64,000 nt of DNA, from contig CAAGII010000160.1 of NCBI GenBank assembly GCA_900769875.1, positions 87,926 to 151,925 on the forward strand, in the 5' to 3' direction. Made by a program: the position numbers and the translations under genes. Positions 1 through 8,156 of the stretch are shown here, piece after piece (positions within the stretch are counted from its first letter, which is position 1; each line of letters starts with the position of its first letter). The notes under the pieces were generated by a model, which saw only the letters and a program-made list of their open reading frames with translations, was not told where the DNA came from and ran no database searches. Origin of the DNA: Clostridia bacterium. GTDB taxonomy: Bacteria; Bacillota; Clostridia; Christensenellales; Aristaeellaceae.

Positions 1-527
1 ATGCTGGCACGGCGGATGAAAGCCTCGCAATCCGATGGAATGGCAGTGTTGAGGATGGACAGACCTTTCTCCATCGCATAGGCAACTGTGCCCATGGTGC
101 CGCCCTTGGGTTGATTGAGATAGCAGATACAGAAGGCGGAGCGATCCACCATGTATCGGTTGCGCACCATCATGCACCCAGCGAAGTAACGCTTGCTGAG
201 TACCCGCACACTGTCCGCGTGATACAGCAGATGCTCGTAGCGCTGCGAATCCTCGTCTGACCAGCGCAGAGATTGAGTGGCGCAGGGCAGAACCATCATC
301 AGGCGTGCGTCATCATGGCGCGCGCGCAGGTCGAGCACTCGCTCGGCGCAGAGCAGATCAAAGCCGATCGCGCCGCCGTTGATGAAGCGGCGATAGCCCA
401 TGTCGTAGCATGTCTCCAGCAGCCGGTCCAGCAGGGGAGCAAGCGCTGAGACAGGCTGGGCAAGCGCACGGTGTCCTGAAAAGCACAGCGTCTGTTCCCG
501 GTGGAGCAGATCCTCCGTGGCATTCAG
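1..527 (-). CDS. SLOG/DUF1273 (YpsA-like) protein, C-terminus cut by window edge
   Basis: The minus strand directly after lepA encodes about 175 residues that run off the left edge. A CFSGHR motif near the N-terminus and a following NGGAIGFDLLCAERVL segment match the nucleotide-binding Rossmann-like SLOG fold of DUF1273/YpsA proteins. Their biochemical role is poorly known; Bacillus YpsA influences cell division. The start is unresolved. The frame carrying the motif has no ATG, GTG or TTG between the end of lepA and the motif. The coordinate given is a CTG overlapping the lepA stop. An ATG at 523 lies in a different frame, so a one-base indel or a rare start codon is possible. It is probably the last gene seen of the DUF512-der-plsY-lepA operon. 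Confidence 0.75.
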   Translation of the reverse strand, partial: MNATEDLLHREQTLCFSGHRALAQPVSALAPLLDRLLETCYDMGYRRFINGGAIGFDLLCAERVLDLRARHDDARLMMVLPCATQSLRWSDEDSQRYEHLLYHADSVRVLSKRYFAGCMMVRNRYMVDRSAFCICYLNQPKGGTMGTVAYAMEKGLSILNTAIPSDCEAFIRRAS

Positions 528-2335
528 GGCTCGCTGTCCATCTTCAATACGGCCATGAAGGCTGTGCTGGGCACCTGTACTGTGCCAAACTGGCGCATGC
601 GCTTTTTGCCCTCCTTCTGCTTCTCCAGCAGCTTTTTCTTTCGGGTAATATCGCCGCCGTAGCATTTGGCAAGCACATCCTTTCGCATGGCTCTCACGGT
701 CTCGCGGGCAATCACCTTGCCGCCGATGGCTGCCTGAATCGGAATCTCAAACTGCTGGCGCGGAATCACATCCTTGAGCTTCTCGCACATGACCCTGCCG
801 CGTCCGTAGGCCTTGTCGCGATGAACGATCATCGAGAACGCATCGCACAGATCGCCGTTGAGCAGAATGTCCAGCTTGACCAGATCGCTTTCGCGATAAT
901 CCTTCAGCTCATAATCGAAGGAAGCATAGCCGCGGCTGCGGCTCTTGATGGTGTCAAAGAAATCGAAAATGATCTCGTTGAGCGGCATTTCGTAATTCAG
1001 CTTGATCCGGCTGCCCTCGTACTGCATGTCGATGAAAATCCCGCGCTTGTCTTGACACAGATCCATCAGTGTGCCCACGCTGTCCTGCGGAGTGTAGATT
1101 TCTGCGTGGACAAAGGGCTCCTCCATGCTGGCGATCTCGCCCGCCGGGGGAAGCTTCGTGGGATTGTCGATCAGCAGCATGGTGCCGTCAGTCTTGATGA
1201 CATGATAAATTACGCCGGGCGTTGTGGTGACAATGTCCAGATCAAACTCGCGCTCAAGCCGCTGGGAAATCACATCCATGTGCAAAAGTCCAAGGAAGCC
1301 GCAGCGGAAGCCGTAGCCAAGCGCGACGGAGGTCTCCGGCTCAAAGGTAAGGGACGCATCATTCATCCGCAGCTTTTCCAGCGCATCGCGCAGCGCGGGA
1401 TAATCCGCGCCGTCCGCCGGATAGATGCCGCAGTAGACCATGGGCGTAACCTGCTTGTATCCGGGCAGCGGAGCGTCCGCCATGCGTGCCGCATCGGTGA
1501 TGGTGTCACCGACGCGCGTATCTCGCACATCCTTGATGGAGGCGGCTACATAGCCGACGTCGCCCGGCAGCAGCTCATCCTGGCTGGTGTAGCCCGGGCT
1601 GAACGTACCCACCTCCACAATGTCGAACTCGCCGCCCGTCGCCATCAGATGCATGCGCATTCCGGCGCGGAGCGTGCCCTGCACCACGCGCACAAAGCAG
1701 ATGGCGCCACGATAATTGTCATAGGTTGCGTCGAAAATCAACGCCTGTAGAGGAGCCTCCGCATCGCCGGCTGGCGCGGGAATGTACTTGACGATTGCCT
1801 CCAGTACATCCTCGATGTTTAGACCCGTCTTGGCGCTGATGCAGGGGGCATAGCTCGCGTCCAGACCGATCACATCCTCGATTTCCTGCTTGACCACCTC
1901 GGGCTGCGCGCTGGGTAGATCAATCTTGTTGATGACCGGGATGATCTCCAAATTGTGATCCAGCGCCATATAGCAGTTGGCAAGCGTCTGTGCCTCAATA
2001 CCCTGCGTGGCGTCCACCACAAGCAGCGCGCCCTCGCAGGCGGCAAGGGCACGGCTAACCTCGTAGGTGAAGTCCACATGGCCGGGAGTGTCGATCAGGT
2101 TGAGAGTGTAGGTTTCCCCATCCCTGGCTCGGTAGAGCATGTGGACCGCTTTGCTTTTGATGGTGATGCCGCGCTCACGCTCCAGCTCCATGCTGTCCAG
2201 AATCTGTTCCACCATTTCGCGCTGCTGGAATACGCCAGTCAACTCCAGAATGCGGTCGGCAAGCGTGCTTTTTCCATGGTCGATATGGGCGATAATGCAG
2301 AAATTGCGGATTTTACTCAAACGGTTTGCGTCCAA
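524..2335 (-). CDS. lepA: Elongation factor 4 (LepA), translational GTPase
   Basis: The 603-residue protein has the usual length and order for LepA. The GTPase domain shows AHIDHGKSTL (P-loop), DTPGHVDF (switch II) and NKIDLP. EF-G-like domains II, III and V follow, then the LepA-specific C-terminal domain ending in KKLLEKQKEGKKRMRQFG. LepA acts on ribosomes and affects initiation and elongation under stress. The start codon is TTG at 2335-2333, supported by GGAGG eight bases upstream; there is no nearer ATG. It lies 47 bases after plsY in the same direction, consistent with co-transcription. Confidence 0.98.
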   Translation of the reverse strand: MDANRLSKIRNFCIIAHIDHGKSTLADRILELTGVFQQREMVEQILDSMELERERGITIKSKAVHMLYRARDGETYTLNLIDTPGHVDFTYEVSRALAACEGALLVVDATQGIEAQTLANCYMALDHNLEIIPVINKIDLPSAQPEVVKQEIEDVIGLDASYAPCISAKTGLNIEDVLEAIVKYIPAPAGDAEAPLQALIFDATYDNYRGAICFVRVVQGTLRAGMRMHLMATGGEFDIVEVGTFSPGYTSQDELLPGDVGYVAASIKDVRDTRVGDTITDAARMADAPLPGYKQVTPMVYCGIYPADGADYPALRDALEKLRMNDASLTFEPETSVALGYGFRCGFLGLLHMDVISQRLEREFDLDIVTTTPGVIYHVIKTDGTMLLIDNPTKLPPAGEIASMEEPFVHAEIYTPQDSVGTLMDLCQDKRGIFIDMQYEGSRIKLNYEMPLNEIIFDFFDTIKSRSRGYASFDYELKDYRESDLVKLDILLNGDLCDAFSMIVHRDKAYGRGRVMCEKLKDVIPRQQFEIPIQAAIGGKVIARETVRAMRKDVLAKCYGGDITRKKKLLEKQKEGKKRMRQFGTVQVPSTAFMAVLKMDSEP

Positions 2336-2382
2336 AGCGATGACCTCCAGCGCGTTTCATCCGGCACGGGTGTTGATGGGTG

Positions 2383-3006
2383 TTATTTCTTCTGACCAAG
2401 CCTGCTCTCAGTGCCGTGAAGCAGACGGCTGATGTTGGCGTGATGACGGGCGATGCACATGACGGCAATCAGCACCGTCCACAGAATTACAACAATGTCG
2501 CCATGCGCCCAGAACAGGGATACCAGCAGTGAAAAGAGCGTGACCAGCAGCATGCTGCCGACCGACACATAGCGGAAACCGGCAATGACGGCGATGGTGA
2601 TGATATCGCAGATCGCCGCCGCGACCGGGAAGGTGCAGAGCATGACGCCCACAGTGGACGATACGCCCTTGCCGCCCCTGAAGCCAAAGAACACCGGCCA
2701 GTTGTGACCCACAATCGCCATCAGGCCGGAGAGCATCACACCATACATGGTGCCCGTGAGCAGCCAACCGAAGAGGCAGGCGAACTGCGCCTTGAACACA
2801 TCGCCGAGAAACACGATGGCGCCACGCTTCTTGCCCATGGTACGCAGCACGTTGGTCGCTCCGGTAGATTTGCTGCCCACCTCGTGGAGGTCAGGGCCGC
2901 CGGATATGCGGGACACAATGACGCCGGTGGAGATGGAGCCGAGCAGGTAGGCGATGAGCGCGGCAAGCAGGTATTGCCAGTAGGCTGTGATGAGTTCAAT
3001 GAGCAT
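2383..3006 (-). CDS. plsY: Acyl-phosphate:glycerol-3-phosphate acyltransferase PlsY
   Basis: This 207-residue integral membrane protein carries the PlsY signatures: GSISTGVIVSR near the N-terminus, GSKSTGATNVLRTMGKK (phosphate loop), GHNWPVFFGFRGGKGVSS in the middle and ARHHANISRLLHGTE near the C-terminus. It acylates glycerol-3-phosphate from acyl-phosphate, the first membrane step of phospholipid synthesis. Its ATG overlaps the der stop codon by one base and is preceded by AGGAG, which suggests translational coupling. A second glycerolipid acyltransferase, plsC, lies at 55.5 kb. Confidence 0.97.
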   Translation of the reverse strand: MLIELITAYWQYLLAALIAYLLGSISTGVIVSRISGGPDLHEVGSKSTGATNVLRTMGKKRGAIVFLGDVFKAQFACLFGWLLTGTMYGVMLSGLMAIVGHNWPVFFGFRGGKGVSSTVGVMLCTFPVAAAICDIITIAVIAGFRYVSVGSMLLVTLFSLLVSLFWAHGDIVVILWTVLIAVMCIARHHANISRLLHGTESRLGQKK

Positions 3007-4343
3007 CAGTGATTCTCCTTCTTCTTCTCGCGCAGAATGAAGCGAACCGGCGTACCGGTGAAATCAAACGTCTTGCGGAAGTAGTTTTCAAGGTAGCGCT
3101 GGTAGGCGAAATGCATCAGTTTCTCATCGTTCACGAAGAACACAAATGTCGGCGGGCACACGGACTGCTGCGTGACGTAATAAATCTTCAAACGGCGGCC
3201 GGACTGGGCCGGAGGCTGCAGATCGGTGGTGGCGTCAGTCAGCACGTCGTTGAGCATGCCGGTGGTTACGCGCTTACAGCACTGAGCCCACACCTGATCG
3301 ACCATGGAAAGCAGCGTATTCACGCGCTGACCGGTTTTGGCGGAGAGGAACATGACGGGCGCGTAATCCATAAACTTGAGCGCCTCCAGCACTTCTTTCT
3401 GATAGCGCTCAAGCGTGCCGGTTTCCTTCTCGATAGCGTCCCACTTGTTCACCACCACAATGACGCCCTTGCCCTCTTCGCGGATGATGCCGGCAATCTT
3501 GGTATCCTGCTCGGTGACGCCGTCCTGCGCGTCAATCAGCAGGAGAGCCACATCACAGCGCTGGATGGCGGCGATGGAACGCAGCACGGAATATTTCTCA
3601 AGGCTTTCATCCTCAATCACGCGCTTGCGGCGGATGCCCGCGGTATCAATAATGTTGTACTGCGTGCCGTCCGCGCCGGTGAAGAGCGTGTCGATCGCGT
3701 CGCGCGTCGTACCTGCGATATCGCTGACCATGGTGCGCTCCTGTCCGAGCAGACGGTTAACCATGGAGGATTTACCCACATTCGGCCGGCCGACCACGGC
3801 AAGCTGAATGACGTGGCCTTCCTCTTCGGTTTCCTCCGGGGTCGCGGGCGGAAAATGACTGGTGATCGCCGATAGAAGATCGCCCAGGCCCATCATATTG
3901 GTCGCGCTGATCCCGATGGGATCGCCAAGCCCCAGCTCGTAGAACTCATAGATGGTGTCCTGCTGGGAGATGTGGTCGACTTTGTTCACGACCAGCAGGA
4001 GCGGTTTGTTGGTCTTGCGCAGAAGATCAGCGACCTCGCGATCGTCATCGGTCAGGCCGTCGCGCCCGTCGGTGAAAAAGCAGATGACGTCTGCCGTGTC
4101 CATGGCAATCTCTGCCTGACGGCGCATCTGGCTGAGCAGCACATCGTCTGAATGCGGGTCGATACCGCCGGTATCGATCAGTGTGAACTTGCGGCTCTGC
4201 CATTCCACATCACAGTACACGCGGTCACGCGTCACGCCCGGGGTATCCTCCACAATGGAGATGCGACGACCTGCCACTTTGTTGAAAAACGTCGATTTGC
4301 CCACATTGGGTCGCCCCACAATGGCAACAAGCGGTCTTGCCAT
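3006..4343 (-). CDS. der: Ribosome-biogenesis GTPase Der (EngA)
   Basis: The protein (445 residues) has two tandem Era-like GTPase domains, each with its own P-loop (GRPNVGKSTFFN near residue 10 and GRPNVGKSSMVN near 185) and NK-D motifs (NKVD, NKWD). A KH-like C-terminal domain ends in RFILREKKKENH. Der matures the 50S subunit and is normally essential. The ribosome-binding site AGGAGGT lies inside the last codons of the upstream DUF512 gene, two bases from its stop, so the two are probably translationally linked. Confidence 0.98.
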   Translation of the reverse strand: MARPLVAIVGRPNVGKSTFFNKVAGRRISIVEDTPGVTRDRVYCDVEWQSRKFTLIDTGGIDPHSDDVLLSQMRRQAEIAMDTADVICFFTDGRDGLTDDDREVADLLRKTNKPLLLVVNKVDHISQQDTIYEFYELGLGDPIGISATNMMGLGDLLSAITSHFPPATPEETEEEGHVIQLAVVGRPNVGKSSMVNRLLGQERTMVSDIAGTTRDAIDTLFTGADGTQYNIIDTAGIRRKRVIEDESLEKYSVLRSIAAIQRCDVALLLIDAQDGVTEQDTKIAGIIREEGKGVIVVVNKWDAIEKETGTLERYQKEVLEALKFMDYAPVMFLSAKTGQRVNTLLSMVDQVWAQCCKRVTTGMLNDVLTDATTDLQPPAQSGRRLKIYYVTQQSVCPPTFVFFVNDEKLMHFAYQRYLENYFRKTFDFTGTPVRFILREKKKENH

Positions 4344-4345
4344 GG

Positions 4346-5650
4346 TTATACCTCCTGTCCGCTGATTGCAAGATAGAAGCTCTCACCGGTATTCCGCACA
4401 ATCCTGAGCGGCGCGGGGAGCATCCGCCTGACCTCATCAACGGGTGTATCATCCAAAAAGAGGTCGCCCTCATTTCTGATCATATCGCGTACGATGAGAA
4501 TCTCATCGCACTGCACGTGCTGCAGCTGCTCCACAAGGTCGCGCCCCGTGATCAGTCCACTGACTGTAACCGACTCACCAAAGAACCGGTTGATAATCGG
4601 CTGCACCGTTACCCTCGTGCCCTTTGGCGCGAAGCGGTCGCACCAAGCCTGCATATAGGGCGCAACCGATGTGCCGCACGCAATCACAAGATGGCGCGGT
4701 GGCGTTGACGCAATCGGGTAATCCTCCGCGGCATAGCGAAGGTCTGTTTCAAACATGCGCAGCATACCCACGCCGTTTTCGATCTGCGGATAATCCTCGT
4801 ATTGCTCATCGTCCGGCAGCGGGAGCTGTGAAAGACAGTAGAACTCGTCCGACGGAAACACAAAGCGCGTGCCAAGCGTGCGGAGATACTCCCTTTGCAG
4901 CTTTTCCGCCAGACGCACGACCTCGGTGGCGCTTTCTTTGTCATAGGGTCTGATATCGTCCAATCCCTCGCGGTGACGCGTCAGTCCCACCGGCACAAGC
5001 GCTACAGACTGCGCATAGGGATGCAGGCTCCCCAGATCATCCAGCGTGCGGAGCAGCTCGTCCCCGTCGTTCCATCCGGGGCACATCACGATCTGGCAAT
5101 GGAAGCGGAGCCCGTTTGAGGCAAGCAGCCTCATGCGCTCCATCACAAGCCCGGCGTTTTTGTTGCGCAGCATGCGGCACCGCAGTTCCGGGTTGGTGGT
5201 ATGCACAGAAATGTACAGGGGACTAACGCGGCGGCGGATGATCCTGTCCAGCTCCATATCGGACAGGTTGGTCATGGTGATATAATTGCCCATCATCAGC
5301 GAAAGCCGCCAGTCGTCGTCCTTGACATAGAGCGTGCTGCGCATACCGGGCGGCATCTGGTCAATAAAACAGAAGATGCAGTGGTTGGCGCAGGGTCGCG
5401 GATTGGATACAATGGACTGATCCAGCGTGATACCCAGCGGCTCCCAATCTTCCTTTTGGACGTGGAGCGTCCTCGTCGTGCCATCCGCGCGCCTGATCTC
5501 CATCGGAAAGGATGACTGAGCGATCAGCGCCTGATAATCAATCTGATCGACGATTGTCTCTCCTGCGATGGATAGCAGCGTATCGCCCGCTCTGAGACCG
5601 AGCTGCTCGGCGAGCGAATCAGGCTGTACATGGGTAATGCGGCTTGGCAT
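4346..5650 (-). CDS. DUF512 family radical-SAM/PDZ protein
   Basis: The chosen start gives 434 residues. The N-terminus (MPSRITHVQPDSLAEQLG) reads as a PDZ-like domain with GDTLLSIAGE. It is followed by a CX3CX2C cluster (CANHCIFC) of radical-SAM type and then the DUF512 C-terminal region. This arrangement is standard for the DUF512 proteins found next to der in clostridia; their reaction is unknown. An open frame extends upstream to 5833, but those residues are unlike the family and cross the promoter at 5708-5736, so the ATG at 5650 with AAAGG upstream is preferred. Confidence 0.9.
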   Translation of the reverse strand: MPSRITHVQPDSLAEQLGLRAGDTLLSIAGETIVDQIDYQALIAQSSFPMEIRRADGTTRTLHVQKEDWEPLGITLDQSIVSNPRPCANHCIFCFIDQMPPGMRSTLYVKDDDWRLSLMMGNYITMTNLSDMELDRIIRRRVSPLYISVHTTNPELRCRMLRNKNAGLVMERMRLLASNGLRFHCQIVMCPGWNDGDELLRTLDDLGSLHPYAQSVALVPVGLTRHREGLDDIRPYDKESATEVVRLAEKLQREYLRTLGTRFVFPSDEFYCLSQLPLPDDEQYEDYPQIENGVGMLRMFETDLRYAAEDYPIASTPPRHLVIACGTSVAPYMQAWCDRFAPKGTRVTVQPIINRFFGESVTVSGLITGRDLVEQLQHVQCDEILIVRDMIRNEGDLFLDDTPVDEVRRMLPAPLRIVRNTGESFYLAISGQEV

Positions 5651-5707
5651 ACGGCGTTGCCTGTCCTTTCCGGAAGCAATGGTAAGGCACATACTTCCAC
5701 ATATGCT

Positions 5708-5736
5708 ATGATACGCAAAGCATGACCAAAAGTCAA
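5708..5736 (-). promoter_or_regulatory. Promoter for DUF512-der-plsY-lepA operon
   Basis: On the minus strand TTGACT (5736-5731) and TATCAT (5713-5708) are separated by exactly 17 bases, about 58 bases before the DUF512 start. No other good minus-strand promoter was seen before lepA. Confidence 0.6.
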
Positions 5737-5910
5737 GGTTTGTACACAACAAGCGCCGCATTGGCGTACATGACGGCGGGTAAATGTAAGCAATTCGTGA
5801 AATTATTGTAAAAATCGGTACTTGCTCTTCCAAAGTGCATTCTGTATATTATAATGGTTAAGGTACTGTGCCCGTCTGGCACGAAAACTCAAGAAGGTGT
5901 AGGTATACGC

Positions 5911-6846
5911 ATGAAGATGAAATGGCTCTGTCTATTTACCACGCTCATGATACTCTGTCTTGTCTGCTCCATGGCGGTCGCGGAGGAGATCGCGCTGCCG
6001 ATGGGCTCCATGGATGAGATCGGCATCCCCATGCCGGAGAACGCCGCCATGACGCTGCCGATTGATTTCTCCGCCGGTCAGCCTCTGCAGGCGAGCGGCT
6101 TCAAGGAGCATTGGGTGTATGAGGATCCCACCATCTCCGTGCGTGTGGATATGGGTCGTGTGGACGATTGCGACTGGTGGCGCGCGGATATCCGCATCGC
6201 CGATCCGTCGCAGCTTCGCACGATTTCCGCCGGTGGCTTCGACACAAGCAAGGTCATGCAGGGCACACAGCTGGCCAAACGTGTGAATGCCGTGTTGGCG
6301 ATTGACGGCGACTACTACTGGTACACCGGTAAGGGCTATATTGTCCGTCAGGGCGTTGAGTACCTGAACATCCTCGACGGCAAGCGCGACGTCCTCCTGA
6401 TTGACGACTGGGGCGATTTTCATGTCATCAAGAATGCGCGCGCCGAGGATGTGAGCATGGTCATTGGCCGGCGTAAGGTTGTGAACGCGTTCTTCTTTGG
6501 CCCGGCGCTTGTGATGGACGGGCAGGAACAGAGCGTGAGCGGTAACATTGATATGGTGCCCGATGAGAAGCGTCAGCGTATGGCGATCTGCCAGGTAGGC
6601 GATCTGCACTACATGGCCATCTGCTGTGCGCCGCCTGCCCGCGGCTCCAAGGGGATGACGCTGCAGCGCTTTGCCCGCTTGTGCGCGGAGCAGGGCGTAC
6701 AAACCGCCTACAACATGGACGGCGGCGACAGCACCATGCTGATCTTTAACGGTGAGAAGCTCAACGATATTACCAGCAACTCCACCCGCGAGATCAGCGA
6801 TATCATCTATTTCGCATCCGCCTATGTGCCTGAGGAGAGCAAGTAA
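5911..6846 (+). CDS. Secreted phosphodiester glycosidase family (NAGPA-domain) protein
   Basis: The protein is 311 residues from the ATG at 5911, which follows GAAGG and begins a clear signal peptide (MKMKWLCLFTTLMILCLVCS ending in AVAEE). The exported part carries the NAGPA fold. Near the C-terminus it has the family motif in the form NMDGGDSTMLIFNGEKLN. Family members remove GlcNAc from phosphodiester-linked glycans such as teichoic-type polymers; the substrate here is unknown. It ends two bases before the membrane protein at 6849, so the two are likely co-transcribed. A paralogue with a Pro/Thr linker lies at 59810. A TATAAT at 5850-5855 could be its -10 element, but no convincing -35 was found. 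Confidence 0.85.
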   Translation: MKMKWLCLFTTLMILCLVCSMAVAEEIALPMGSMDEIGIPMPENAAMTLPIDFSAGQPLQASGFKEHWVYEDPTISVRVDMGRVDDCDWWRADIRIADPSQLRTISAGGFDTSKVMQGTQLAKRVNAVLAIDGDYYWYTGKGYIVRQGVEYLNILDGKRDVLLIDDWGDFHVIKNARAEDVSMVIGRRKVVNAFFFGPALVMDGQEQSVSGNIDMVPDEKRQRMAICQVGDLHYMAICCAPPARGSKGMTLQRFARLCAEQGVQTAYNMDGGDSTMLIFNGEKLNDITSNSTREISDIIYFASAYVPEESK

Positions 6847-6848
6847 GC

Positions 6849-7748
6849 ATGAATATCAATGTGTATGCTGCGTGTCTTGTAGCAGCGCTTCTGATTGGCA
6901 CGGCAGCTTACGCGCTTCGGCTGCACAGCAGGGGAATGAAGCTGTCGGTAGCCTTGCTGGCGCTTCCGCTGTCCGTCGCGCTCGGCTACGGTTTGGCATG
7001 GGGCGCTTACGCGGTGCTGCAGATGAATGTGCGCCTGTCCGTGTTCCGGTTCAGCTTCTTTGGCGGCGCTGCGGGCGTCCTGCTTGGCGTACTTGCCGGG
7101 GCGAAGCTTACCAGGCAAAGCGTTGTCAAATGCCTTGACGCCTACGCTCCCGTGTTTGCGCTGGAGGTAGCCATGGCGCGAGCGGGGGAGTATTTCATGG
7201 GCGACGTAGGCCTGGGTCACTATACCGAGGTCGGATGGATGTGCCGTTTCCCCTTTGCCATGGTGAATGAGTGGAATGAGTGGTACGTGGCAGTGTTCAT
7301 GCTGGAGGCGCTCTTTGCGCTGATCGTGTTTGCTGTAGCGCTCATTCTGGAGCGTGGCAAGCGCCAGCCAAGCGGTATGATGCTTGAGCGCGTGATCTTC
7401 ATGCTATGCGTGCCGCAGGTTCTGTGCGAGCAGCTGCGCACCATGACCATGTCATGGGGCTTTGTGCGTGTGGAGCAGGTGCTGTGCGCTGTGATCCTGC
7501 TGGCGCTGCTGATCTTTGGCTGTGTAAGGCTGTTCCGTGCCGGCGAAAGAGGCGCTGCGGTGTTTGTGCCGATCGTTCTGCAGGCGCTGTTCAGCGGCAT
7601 TGTCATGGCGATGGAATTTGCGCTGGATGGCAAGATCCAGATGCCCATTCCGCTGGTATGGGCGATCATGATCGCTGCGCTTGTAGCCATGCTCGCGGTG
7701 CAACATTGGGTTATCAGAAGACGGATTGAGCGAAGCAGTGCTGCGTAA
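6849..7748 (+). CDS. Lgt-like polytopic membrane protein
   Basis: This 299-residue hydrophobic protein has about seven predicted membrane spans. The segment LDAYAPVFALEVAMARAGEYFMGD aligns by eye with the conserved region of prolipoprotein diacylglyceryl transferase (D-x-APxxxLxxxxGRxGNFxNGE). The canonical GR and NG residues are replaced (AR, MG). It may therefore be a divergent Lgt-superfamily member and not the housekeeping enzyme. It follows the NAGPA gene after a two-base gap, which suggests a shared envelope role. Membership is inferred from one motif only. Confidence 0.6.
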   Translation: MNINVYAACLVAALLIGTAAYALRLHSRGMKLSVALLALPLSVALGYGLAWGAYAVLQMNVRLSVFRFSFFGGAAGVLLGVLAGAKLTRQSVVKCLDAYAPVFALEVAMARAGEYFMGDVGLGHYTEVGWMCRFPFAMVNEWNEWYVAVFMLEALFALIVFAVALILERGKRQPSGMMLERVIFMLCVPQVLCEQLRTMTMSWGFVRVEQVLCAVILLALLIFGCVRLFRAGERGAAVFVPIVLQALFSGIVMAMEFALDGKIQMPIPLVWAIMIAALVAMLAVQHWVIRRRIERSSAA

Positions 7749-8156
7749 TCTGCCTCACATCATCGAGTCATGGAGTCAACGAATGAAATCGTTGGCTCTT
7801 TTCCTATGGGGAAACCGACCTGATGCCGTGCGCCGTCTGAAGCCGGCTCGGGTGGAGCCTGTGCTTCCGCGCGACGGATGCGGCAATGCGCGCAGACAAA
7901 CACGGCAAAACGCATCAGCGCCTTGCCTGTGTCCGGACAGGATGGAGGACTGAGTATGCTCAAGTCATCCCGCGAGAAGGCATGCACAATCCACTGCAAT
8001 ACCTGATCGAAGGCATGGATGCGGTCAGCTTCTCTGCCTGTCAGGGGCAGTATGTCCTGAATGCCCCGGATTGATGCGATCAACAGTTTTTTCATCAGGC
8101 AGGAAATCGCCCAGAAACGCAGAATACTATAAGGCTACTGTTTTGGCGGATGCGTC
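7749..8156. other. 408-base spacer with no secure gene
   Basis: Apart from the terminator at 7774-7803, nothing here is convincing. A minus-strand frame of 111 codons (8095-7760) begins MKKLLIASIRGIQDILP and has fair codon use. It lacks a ribosome-binding site, resembles nothing I recognise and runs through the terminator stem. It could be a small hypothetical gene or a decayed one. A TACTAT at 8125-8130 might be a -10 for the helicase, without a clear -35. Confidence 0.4.
7774..7803 (+). terminator. Intrinsic terminator after the NAGPA/Lgt-like pair
   Basis: AGTCAACGA and TCGTTGGCT form a nine-base stem with one G-U pair around a six-base loop, followed by CTTTT, 26 bases after the upstream stop. 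Confidence 0.65.

Noticed and set aside
410..1750. 446-codon plus-strand frame opposite lepA
   Set aside because: It is the antisense shadow of a well-supported gene, a common effect of high-GC codon use; no family resemblance or ribosome-binding site.
7760..8095. 111-codon minus-strand hypothetical gene
   Set aside because: No ribosome-binding site, no recognisable content, and it runs through the upstream operon's terminator; described as part of the spacer.
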